Shown here: piece by piece, positions 1-5,168 of the stretch
How the letters are laid out: every line of letters begins with the position of its first letter
How positions within the stretch are numbered: position 1 is the first letter of the stretch
Origin: Oscillospiraceae bacterium
Lineage (GTDB): Bacteria; Bacillota; Clostridia; Oscillospirales; Ruminococcaceae
Direction of reading: 5' to 3'
NCBI GenBank assembly: GCA_017394565.1
Contig: JAFPXW010000249.1
Span: 1-10,851 of the forward strand
Length of the DNA: 10,851 bases
Notes under the pieces: model-generated
What the model was told of the DNA's origin: nothing
Seen by the model: the letters and a program-made list of their open reading frames with translations, nothing else
The model's database searches: none
Translations under genes and position numbers: made by a program

Positions 1-279
1 GAGGACATCTTCCACAGCTACATCGCCGGCATGGATACCTTCGCACTCGGTCTGCGCATTGCGGACAAGATGATCTCCGACGGCAGACTCGACAAGTTTG
101 TCGAGAACCGCTACGCAAGCTGGAACACCGGCATCGGCAAGGACATCATCGACGGCAAGGTCTCCCTCGCTGACCTCGAGAAGTACGCACTGGAGAAGGG
201 CGAAGTCACCGCTTCCCTCACCTCCGGCGGTCAGGAAAAGCTGGAGAGCATCCTGAACAACATTATGTTCAATCTGTAA
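1..279 (+). CDS. xylA: Xylose isomerase, C-terminal part (partial, begins before window)
   Basis: This is the last 92 codons of xylose isomerase, which interconverts D-xylose and D-xylulose in the cytoplasm and feeds xylose into the pentose phosphate pathway. The frame is open from base 1 and ends at TAA 277-279. The residues seen match the family's C-terminal end: a MDTFALGLRIA helix, then DKFVENRYASW, TGIGKDI and the closing ESILNNIMFNL. The metal and substrate residues lie upstream, outside the window. The family is usually about 440 residues, so roughly four fifths of the gene is missing. The ATG at 31 is internal and is not the start. A strong terminator follows 8 bases after the stop, so this is the last gene of its transcript. 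Identification rests on recalled family sequence, but the match is close. Confidence 0.93.
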   Translation, partial: EDIFHSYIAGMDTFALGLRIADKMISDGRLDKFVENRYASWNTGIGKDIIDGKVSLADLEKYALEKGEVTASLTSGGQEKLESILNNIMFNL

Positions 280-287
280 TGCATCAA

Positions 288-326
288 AAAAATCCCCTCA
301 CTTTGCAAAAAAGTGAGGGGATTTTT
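288..326. terminator. Bidirectional intrinsic terminator between xylA and the thioredoxin lipoprotein gene
   Basis: A perfect 16-bp stem (288-303 with 311-326, closable to 17 bp by a T-A pair) surrounds a short GCAAA loop. Its GC core is CCCCTCACTT pairing with AAGTGAGGGG. A run of A on the left and a run of T on the right give a U tract in either direction, so it can end both the plus-strand xylA transcript and the convergent minus-strand transcript, whose stop codon is at 329-331. Confidence 0.93.
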
Positions 327-328
327 GG

Positions 329-1003
329 TTATTCCAGCTCCAGCGGATCAAGTCCCAGTGCTTCCAGCGCCCGGTTGATGCCGTCTGTGTAGAGTGCCTT
401 TGCATCCTCTGCCGTACCGATGATCGGCTCGCAGATCTGATGGCCGGCACTGTCGACGAAAATCGTCGTCGGCGTGTACATGACATAGGACAGCATTTTT
501 TCGAGGTCGCCGTCCCACTCCACGATCGTATCACCGATAAAGCACGCATCATCGAGGATTTTCTTCGCCGTTTCCGGTTCATACTGCCCGTCCAGACACC
601 ACGTCATGAACTGCACATTGTCCGGCAGCGCCGCCGTCAGTTCCGCAATTTCGGGCATTTCCGCGATACAGGGCGGACAGGTCGTAGACCAGATATTGAT
701 GACGGTCACATCCGCCAGGCTGAGATTATCCTGCGTCAGCTCCGTGCCGTCCAGCGTCTTGGCGGTGAAGGCTTGCAGCGGAGGAAAACTGTTTTCGAGC
801 GTCGGTGCAGTCGGATTTGTATTGTCATCCGCATCGGCGCTTTCCGTGGGCGCAGCGTTTTCGGCAGTCGTTTCTGCCGGAGTATTCCCGGCGGCCGCCG
901 TGGTTTCCAGCACCGTCGTTTCCGTGGGCGCTGTCATCGGCTTGCTGCCGCATCCGGCCAGCAGCAGCGTGCAAAGCATCAGGATCCCGGTCATGCGCTT
1001 CAT
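329..1003 (-). CDS. TlpA/ResA-like thioredoxin-fold lipoprotein
   Basis: This is a predicted membrane-anchored thiol-disulfide protein outside the cytoplasm, acting as an oxidoreductase or redox partner for exported proteins. I place the start at ATG 1003. The GGAGG at 1011-1015 is 7 bases from it, whereas the ATG at 1009 lies only 1 base from the same site. The 224-residue product begins MKRMTGILML, has a signal peptide with lipobox LLAGC (lipid-modified Cys18), then a Thr/Ala/Glu/Pro-rich tether to about residue 68. The redoxin domain follows, with active-site CPPC (residues 109-112) in a WSTTCPPC context, and a later TPTTIFVD segment carrying the cis-Pro expected of thioredoxin folds. The gene sits downstream of two tRNA genes with no promoter I can see in between, so it may be read from the tRNA promoter. 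The partner protein cannot be told from the sequence. Confidence 0.85.
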   Translation of the reverse strand: MKRMTGILMLCTLLLAGCGSKPMTAPTETTVLETTAAAGNTPAETTAENAAPTESADADDNTNPTAPTLENSFPPLQAFTAKTLDGTELTQDNLSLADVTVINIWSTTCPPCIAEMPEIAELTAALPDNVQFMTWCLDGQYEPETAKKILDDACFIGDTIVEWDGDLEKMLSYVMYTPTTIFVDSAGHQICEPIIGTAEDAKALYTDGINRALEALGLDPLELE

Positions 1004-1034
1004 GTTCATTCCTCCATTTCAGAGATACAGCACT

Positions 1035-1061
1035 GCCCCCTTCGCCAGCGGCAAAGAGGGC
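1035..1061 (-). other. 12-bp hairpin between tRNA-Pro and the thioredoxin lipoprotein gene
   Basis: On the minus strand, GCCCTCTTTGCC and GGCGAAGGGGGC pair over 12 bp (two G-U pairs) around a 3-base GCT loop. No U run follows (the next bases are AGTGCTGTATC), so it is not a standard intrinsic terminator. It lies 13 bases after the tRNA 3' end and 31 bases before the lipoprotein ATG. It could be a processing or stability element, or a weak attenuator. Confidence 0.6.
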
Positions 1062-1074
1062 AATCACCTTCAAA

Positions 1075-1148
1075 TCGGGATGACAGGACTCGAACCTGCG
1101 GCATCTTGGTCCCAAACCAAGCACTCTACCAAACTGAGCTACATCCCG
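1075..1148 (-). tRNA. tRNA-Pro (anticodon UGG)
   Basis: Read on the minus strand, this is a 74-base cloverleaf. The acceptor CGGGATG pairs perfectly with CATCCCG, with discriminator A. The D arm has GCTC...GAGT, the anticodon stem is CTTGG/CCAAG around loop TTTGGGA (anticodon TGG), and the T arm has GTTCGAGTC. CCA is not encoded. It follows tRNA-Arg by 3 bases. Confidence 0.96.
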
Positions 1149-1151
1149 GAA

Positions 1152-1225
1152 TGTGCCTGACAAGACTCGAACTTGCGCTCTGAGGAGTCGGAGTCCTCTG
1201 TTTTATCCAACTAAACTACAGGCAC
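1152..1225 (-). tRNA. tRNA-Arg (anticodon CCG)
   Basis: Read on the minus strand, this is a 74-base cloverleaf. The acceptor GTGCCTG pairs perfectly with CAGGCAC, with discriminator A. The anticodon stem is GAGGA/TCCTC around loop CTCCGAC, giving anticodon CCG, which reads the CGG codon. The T arm is GCAAG-TTCGAGT-CTTGT. CCA is not encoded. It is the first gene after the promoter at 1255-1283. Confidence 0.95.
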
Positions 1226-1254
1226 ATCAGTCGGCATCCAAAGACACCTTATTT

Positions 1255-1283
1255 ATTATACCAGAAAACGCCGTTCTTTGCAA
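1255..1283 (-). promoter_or_regulatory. Sigma-A promoter for the tRNA-Arg/tRNA-Pro unit
   Basis: On the minus strand, the -35 is TTGCAA (1278-1283), the spacer is 17 bases, and the -10 is TATAAT (1255-1260). The -10 is preceded by TGG, making it an extended -10. It sits about 30 bases upstream of the tRNA-Arg 5' end. The near-perfect match fits a highly expressed stable-RNA unit. Confidence 0.88.
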
Positions 1284-1319
1284 GAGTTTATTTTCAAATA
1301 TTTTATGAACAATTTGTTG

Positions 1320-1613
1320 CTATTTGATGAAATGCGCTGCAAGCCACACCCATCCGCGTACACCGTTCCCGGCAAGGAGAAAGCTCCCGATGCACAGGGC
1401 TTCCTGCGGCACCGGCCAATGCAGCTGCACGGTATTTGTCAGCAGTGTCAGCTCCGCTGTATCGCCGGAAACGCGCAGGCTTGCCGGCTGGATCTGGTCG
1501 GCGTGTGTGTGGTTGTAGCCGGTGCTGCAAACGTGCAGCCCTGCCCAGAGCGTACCGCTGAGCAGGAGATGCACGGCAAGTCCCATGCAGATCATGCGAA
1601 ATTTCCGGTTCAC
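1320..1613 (-). CDS. Small two-helix membrane protein of unknown function, downstream of spoIIP
   Basis: I do not recognise this 97-residue protein. It starts at GTG 1613, only 2 bases after the spoIIP stop. A strong GGAGG at 1621-1625, with 7-base spacing, lies inside the end of spoIIP and is the best argument that the gene is real. Residues 7-25 form a hydrophobic N-terminal segment (signal peptide or anchor). A short polar region follows with CSTGYNHTHADQ and three His. A second hydrophobic stretch spans about 74-96 and ends in the last residues, AAHFIK. The placement suggests co-expression with spoIIP in sporulating cells and a membrane or exported location, but the function is unknown. 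No clear terminator follows the TAG at 1320-1322. Confidence 0.62.
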   Translation of the reverse strand: MNRKFRMICMGLAVHLLLSGTLWAGLHVCSTGYNHTHADQIQPASLRVSGDTAELTLLTNTVQLHWPVPQEALCIGSFLLAGNGVRGWVWLAAHFIK

Positions 1614-1615
1614 GG

Positions 1616-2695
1616 TCAGTCCTCCAGTCTGATGAGTGTGCGTGACAGCGATTTTCCGATGAGCTCGCCGGAATACACGACCTGCTCGAGCGTATTGCCG
1701 TGCGTCCCGACCTCGATGAGAAGGCTGCCGGTCGTCATGTCCTGATTGTAGTGACGATAATCGAACAAAATCGGCCGTGTCAAACCCTCATAATCGCTCT
1801 CCATCTGCTGCTGGAGCATACACGCAAAGCGGAAATTCTTCATATAGTCCGGCATCCCCATCGTCCCGTCATCGCAGCCGGAGATGATCATGACCTGAGC
1901 CGCCTTCTTCCCGTCGATGCGGACGGTCGGCTGCTTGATGACGCCGTTTCCGCCGATGGCATCACGGTGAATGTCCAGCACGACCTTGATCGACGGGTGG
2001 GCATCGAGGATCGCCTGCACCGTCCGGCGGCTTCGCTCGTAGGAACCGGTGTACGACGGATAATCGTGGATCGTCGTGTCGTGGATGACACCGATCCCGG
2101 CGTTTTCGAGCTGTTCCGCGATGGCATCCCCCACGCGGCAGATATTGAGCGCCGGATCGGTCGTGCGGTAGTTGAAATTCGCGTCATATGCGTCACGCTC
2201 ATATGGCTCAAAGCACTCTGTCGTGTGCGTATGCATGATGAGCACCTGCGGCACGGTCGTTCTGGCGATGGTAAAATCCGGTTTGTGCAGACTTTCGTCA
2301 TATAATTCCTCATTTGCGTGTGAGGTCTCGTTCCGAACCTGCCCGCACGTCCGCAGGTCGAAATACTGCGTGCCGCTGTATCTGCCATAGCTCATTTTCT
2401 CGACCGTTCCGCCGGTCAGATCCCATTTTGTCGGGTAAGGCTTCGGACCTGCATCCGGACTCGGTGTGATGATCTCGCCTTCCGACGGGAAAAACACCTC
2501 GGTCGATTCTGTTTCCTCCGTGAAATCCTCGCCAAAACCGCTGGACAGGAATAATTCCGGCGTCACGCCGACTGCCGTCGCCTCCTCATGTATGACGGCG
2601 CCTGCTGCCTGCGTCAGCACCGGAAGATAGTGCGTCATGAAGCCGCCTGCCGCCATCAGAAGCACCGCCGACAATACCCTGCACTTCCTTGCCAT
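1616..2695 (-). CDS. spoIIP: Stage II sporulation protein P (SpoIIP)
   Basis: SpoIIP is the peptidoglycan amidase and endopeptidase that works with SpoIID and SpoIIM to thin and digest septal wall during engulfment of the forespore. I choose ATG 2695, because GGGAGG at 2703-2708 sits 7 bases upstream. An upstream TTG in the same frame (2710) has no such site. The product is 359 residues. An N-terminal membrane anchor spans about residues 6-28, followed by an acidic, low-complexity spacer to about 90. The SpoIIP domain runs from about 148 to the end. Family motifs seen are VLIMHTHTTE (151-160), LDIHRD (240-245) and LIEVGTHGNT (326-335), which include the His and Glu residues expected for zinc binding and catalysis. 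A possible sporulation promoter lies at 2725-2753. A small membrane protein gene follows immediately. Confidence 0.92.
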   Translation of the reverse strand: MARKCRVLSAVLLMAAGGFMTHYLPVLTQAAGAVIHEEATAVGVTPELFLSSGFGEDFTEETESTEVFFPSEGEIITPSPDAGPKPYPTKWDLTGGTVEKMSYGRYSGTQYFDLRTCGQVRNETSHANEELYDESLHKPDFTIARTTVPQVLIMHTHTTECFEPYERDAYDANFNYRTTDPALNICRVGDAIAEQLENAGIGVIHDTTIHDYPSYTGSYERSRRTVQAILDAHPSIKVVLDIHRDAIGGNGVIKQPTVRIDGKKAAQVMIISGCDDGTMGMPDYMKNFRFACMLQQQMESDYEGLTRPILFDYRHYNQDMTTGSLLIEVGTHGNTLEQVVYSGELIGKSLSRTLIRLED

Positions 2696-2724
2696 ATTCG
2701 CACCTCCCAAGTTTTTCTGATACT

Positions 2725-2753
2725 ATCGTATGCAGGCAAGTCCGGACTTATGC
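2725..2753 (-). promoter_or_regulatory. Candidate promoter for spoIIP (sigma-E-like or sigma-A)
   Basis: On the minus strand, CATACGAT (2725-2732) resembles the Bacillus sigma-E -10 element (CATACAnT). GCATAAGT (2746-2753), 13 bases upstream, has the ATA core of a sigma-E -35. The same stretch can be read loosely as a sigma-A -35 TTGCAT, but no good sigma-A -10 follows. A start about 7 bases downstream would give a leader of roughly 20-25 bases. The call rests on resemblance and on the known sigma-E control of spoIIP-type genes. Confidence 0.33.
2738..2749. promoter_or_regulatory. Perfect 12-bp palindrome between divergent genes
   Basis: AAGTCCGGACTT is its own reverse complement, and it is flanked on both sides by TGCA (2731-2734 and 2751-2754). 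It sits between the divergent spoIIP and deacetylase genes, across the candidate spoIIP -35/spacer. It could be an operator for a dimeric regulator, but no regulator can be named. Confidence 0.35.
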
Positions 2754-2772
2754 AAAATTTCACGGACAAGCA

Positions 2773-2822
2773 AAAATCCCTCCCGTTTCGCATAGAATCG
2801 AAACACCAAAGGGAGGGATTTT
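2773..2822. promoter_or_regulatory. Long hairpin that buries the deacetylase ribosome site; terminator-like on the minus strand
   Basis: AAAATCCCTCCC (2773-2784) pairs perfectly with GGGAGGGATTTT (2811-2822). Inside it, GTTTCG (2785-2790) pairs with CGAAAC (2799-2804) around an 8-base loop, leaving one 6-base bulge (2805-2810). In the plus-strand RNA, the whole Shine-Dalgarno GGGAGGG (2811-2817) of the deacetylase gene is in the stem, 3 bases before the ATG. Read on the minus strand, the stem is followed by a TTTTT run (2772-2776), which is the form of an intrinsic terminator. Confidence 0.75.
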
Positions 2823-2825
2823 CGT

Positions 2826-3698
2826 ATGTATCACTGCATTTCACAGCGAAAAACAGGATTTTTTCTGGCGTTGACGGCAGTCGCGGCGGCACTCTGGATC
2901 GTTCTGACGACCGTCACCCAGGCGCTTGCCGCACCGGAAACGCCGCCGGAGGGGATCGCGCTTCCGGTCGTGATGTACCACAGCATCTGCCCGACTACGA
3001 ATGACTACCAGCTGCCGGCTTCTGCGCTGGAGGAGGATCTGCGATATCTCAAGGCGCACGGCTACGAAAGCGTTTCGGTGCAGCAGCTGCTTGCCTATAC
3101 GAAGGGCAAGGGCGAACTGCCGGAAAAGCCCATCCTGCTGACATTTGACGATGGCTTCTATAATAATCTGTCGGACGCGCTGCCGCTGCTGGAACAGTAT
3201 GATATGCAGGCGGTGGTGTCCGTCGTCGGGCGCTACACGGATGAGATCGCGCCGGCGGATCCGGAGGTGCCGGCGTATTCCTACCTGACATGGGACAATG
3301 TCCGGCAATTGCAGGCTTCCGGGCGCGTCGAGATCGGCAGTCACACCTACGACCTGCACAGCAACACGCAGCGAGCCGGTTGTTCGATCATTCTCGGCGA
3401 GGATCCTGCCGCTTATTCTGCGATGCTTCGCGAGGATCTGACTCACCTGCAAACATCTGCCTACAACGAAACCGGAACCTCCCCCGACGTGTTCGCCTAT
3501 CCGTATGGCTTCATTTGTCGGGAAAGTGTTCCGGTTCTGAAGGAACTTGGGTTCGTGTGTACGCTCACCTGCCGCGAGGAAATCAACGGTATCACGCGCG
3601 ATCCGTCCTGTCTGTACGGTCTGGGACGGTTCCACCGCAGTCCGAAATACTCAACGGAGGAATTTTTCGCGAAAATGCTGGGAAATCAAACACCATAA
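2826..3698 (+). CDS. Polysaccharide deacetylase (NodB-fold), membrane-anchored or secreted
   Basis: This is a predicted metal-dependent carbohydrate N-deacetylase acting outside the membrane on peptidoglycan or another N-acetylated glycan. The 290-residue product starts at ATG 2826, with GGGAGGG 8 bases upstream. A hydrophobic segment at residues 11-33 ends near AQALAAPE-like sequence and could be a cleaved signal or an anchor. The NodB domain shows VVMYHSI (48-54), the catalytic-metal motif TFDDGF (106-111, Asp108/Asp109), IGSHTYDLH (170-178, metal-binding His173 and possibly His178) and AYPYG (224-228, motif 3). The layout resembles the PgaB/YadE-type secreted deacetylases common in Firmicutes. 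The divergent spoIIP neighbour hints at a cell-wall role in sporulation, but the substrate is not evident. The gene's 3' end overlaps the convergent NUDIX gene by 13 bases. Confidence 0.88.
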   Translation: MYHCISQRKTGFFLALTAVAAALWIVLTTVTQALAAPETPPEGIALPVVMYHSICPTTNDYQLPASALEEDLRYLKAHGYESVSVQQLLAYTKGKGELPEKPILLTFDDGFYNNLSDALPLLEQYDMQAVVSVVGRYTDEIAPADPEVPAYSYLTWDNVRQLQASGRVEIGSHTYDLHSNTQRAGCSIILGEDPAAYSAMLREDLTHLQTSAYNETGTSPDVFAYPYGFICRESVPVLKELGFVCTLTCREEINGITRDPSCLYGLGRFHRSPKYSTEEFFAKMLGNQTP

Positions 3699-4141
3699 AA
3701 TTCATACCGCGCCGGATCATAGGTCGGCGGCACTTCCTCGCTCAGTGGGATCACGCGGTCAGGAGCATCGATATACGCCTTCATAATGAAGCGGCTCATG
3801 TTTGTGATGTCCGGACGAAGGATCGCGTTTTCGGGCTTCAGGAGCAGTACCTCGCTGTTTTCATGCCCATCGGAACGCGGCTCGCCGCTGACATACTCCA
3901 TCCTGATGACGAGGATCCACTGACCGCCCTTGCATCTGGCCGCGAATACACCGCGCGATTTCGCGGTCACGCCGGTTTCCTCCAACAATTCACGCTCGGC
4001 GGCATGGGACGGAAGCTCGCCCTCCTGCAAATACCCGCCGGGAATGAGGATCCTGCCGTTCGCCACGCCATAAGTATGACGCACGAACAGCAGCCGTCCG
4101 CGGATCGGCACCAGACACGACACGGCAAAGGGGCGCATCAT
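3686..4141 (-). CDS. NUDIX hydrolase
   Basis: This 151-residue cytoplasmic protein hydrolyses a nucleoside diphosphate linked to some other group; the substrate cannot be predicted. The NUDIX box is complete. It starts at Gly36 and follows G-x5-E-x7-RE-x2-EE-x-G-V through Gly36, Glu42, Arg50-Glu51, Glu54-Glu55 and Gly57-Val58. The start ATG 4141 overlaps the metA stop as ATGA. The ribosome site GGAGGG at 4148-4153 lies inside the end of metA, so translation is probably coupled to metA. The 3' end runs 13 bases into the convergent deacetylase gene, with no terminator in between. Confidence 0.9.
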   Translation of the reverse strand: MMRPFAVSCLVPIRGRLLFVRHTYGVANGRILIPGGYLQEGELPSHAAERELLEETGVTAKSRGVFAARCKGGQWILVIRMEYVSGEPRSDGHENSEVLLLKPENAILRPDITNMSRFIMKAYIDAPDRVIPLSEEVPPTYDPARYEFYGV

Positions 4142-5067
4142 GCTTTTCCCTCCATGTTCGCAAGCTCGGTGATCTCGAATGGCGTTTTCTGATAAACGCA
4201 GTAATTCAGCCAGTTCGAGTACATTAGATTCGCGTGGCAGCGCCAGGAGAAGATCGGCTCACAGTTCGGGTTGTCACCGGGGAAATAGCCCCACGGCACG
4301 TCGATGGGAAGTCCCTTCGCCAGATCGCGCTCGTACTCCTGCTTGAGGGTATCGCGCTCGTACTCGCTGTGGCCGGTCACATAGAATTCACGCCCGTTGC
4401 GCGAAGCGACCATATACACACCGGCAAGCGGCGAATAGGAGAGGATCTCCAGCTCACTGCACTTCTCGATGTCCTCGCGGTGTACCTCGGAGTGACGGGA
4501 ATGCGGAACGGGGAAAATATCATCAAAGCCGCGCAGGATCGGGTTATTGCTCTCAGCCTTGTGCGGGAACACGCCAAAGAGCTTCTTCTCCAGCGGATGC
4601 TTTTCGATGCCATAGTGGAAGTAAAGTCCGGCCAGCGCCGCCCAGCAGATATACATCGTCGAGTACACATGGGTGCGCGTCCAGGTCATGATCTCGCAGA
4701 GTTCATCCCAGTAGTCCACGTCGTGAAACGCCAGCTGTTCCACCGGCGCACCGGTCAGGATCATGCCGTCGTAGAAGCCGTTTTTCACCTCGTCGAAGGT
4801 CTTGTAGAACATTTCGAGGTGCGAAAGCGACGTATTTTTCGAGATATGCTCCACCTGCAGAAGTTCCACATCCACCTGAAGCGGCGTATTCGAGAGCAGA
4901 CGCATCAGCTGCGTTTCGGTTTCGATTTTCTTCGGCATCAGGTTCAGGATGAGCACTCGCAGCGGACGAATGTCCTGATGCTCTGCACGGAACTTCGGCA
5001 TGACGAAGATATTTTCCTTTTCGAGTGTTTCAAATGCGGGCAGATTTTCCGGAATTCTGATCGGCAT
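4138..5067 (-). CDS. metA: Homoserine O-acetyltransferase (MetA family; often labelled O-succinyltransferase)
   Basis: This enzyme acylates L-homoserine, the first committed step from homoserine to methionine. The 309-residue length and full-length similarity to MetA are typical. Visible residues are the catalytic Cys141 in TMYICW, and His233 and Glu235 in VTGHSEY (equivalents of Cys142, His235 and Glu237 of E. coli). LILNLMPKKIETE (39-51) is also conserved. Residue 110 (TGAPVEQL) is Glu; at this site Glu is associated with acetyl-CoA use and Gly with succinyl-CoA use, so acetyl transfer is more likely. The sequence after the nucleophile is WAALAG, where many relatives have WGAQAG. The start ATG 5067 has GGAGG at 5076-5080. 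Only about 40 bases separate the ATG from the upstream terminator, so there is no room for a SAM riboswitch. A NUDIX gene is coupled downstream. Confidence 0.95.
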   Translation of the reverse strand: MPIRIPENLPAFETLEKENIFVMPKFRAEHQDIRPLRVLILNLMPKKIETETQLMRLLSNTPLQVDVELLQVEHISKNTSLSHLEMFYKTFDEVKNGFYDGMILTGAPVEQLAFHDVDYWDELCEIMTWTRTHVYSTMYICWAALAGLYFHYGIEKHPLEKKLFGVFPHKAESNNPILRGFDDIFPVPHSRHSEVHREDIEKCSELEILSYSPLAGVYMVASRNGREFYVTGHSEYERDTLKQEYERDLAKGLPIDVPWGYFPGDNPNCEPIFSWRCHANLMYSNWLNYCVYQKTPFEITELANMEGKA

Positions 5068-5099
5068 AGTATGCTCCTCCTTTTCTTGCAGTTTTTAAT

Positions 5100-5129
5100 A
5101 TTGTATGAAAAACAGCTTGCCTTCGGCAA
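5100..5129 (-). promoter_or_regulatory. Candidate promoter for metA, overlapping the upstream terminator
   Basis: On the minus strand, -35 TTGCCG (5124-5129), an 18-base spacer and -10 TACAAT (5100-5105) lie about 33 bases before the metA ATG. The -35 falls inside the terminator stem of the upstream operon. The -10 matches 5 of 6 consensus bases and the -35 matches 4 of 6. Confidence 0.4.
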
Positions 5130-5144
5130 AAACCGAAGGCAGCT
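5108..5144 (-). terminator. Intrinsic terminator after the carboxyltransferase operon
   Basis: On the minus strand, AGCT-GCCTTCGG pairs with CCGAAGGC-A-AGCT: an 8-bp GC stem, one bulged base, then 4 more pairs around a TTTTTG loop. GTTTTT follows. It begins 24 bases after the stop codon of the OadA-like gene. Confidence 0.9.
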
Positions 5145-5168
5145 TTCGTATCAGTTGTAATTTACGGA

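Noticed and set aside
440..1183. Two long plus-strand open frames over the thioredoxin gene and the tRNAs, one ending in a GLEPAASWSQ-like peptide
   Set aside because: They are antisense to a clear lipoprotein gene and cross two tRNA genes. The GLEPAASWSQ peptide is the familiar false translation of a tRNA complement.
1303..1530. Alternative minus-strand frame overlapping the small gene after spoIIP
   Set aside because: The frame at 1320-1613 has a strong ribosome site and hydrophobic segments. This one has neither.
2841..3635. 264-codon minus-strand open frame opposite the deacetylase
   Set aside because: Arg/Gln/His-rich shadow of the NodB-domain gene, with no ribosome site and no domain.
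5068..5168. SAM riboswitch or T-box ahead of metA
   Set aside because: Only about 40 bases separate the terminator from the ATG. None of the conserved riboswitch or T-box sequence is present, and the hairpin there is the terminator of the upstream operon.
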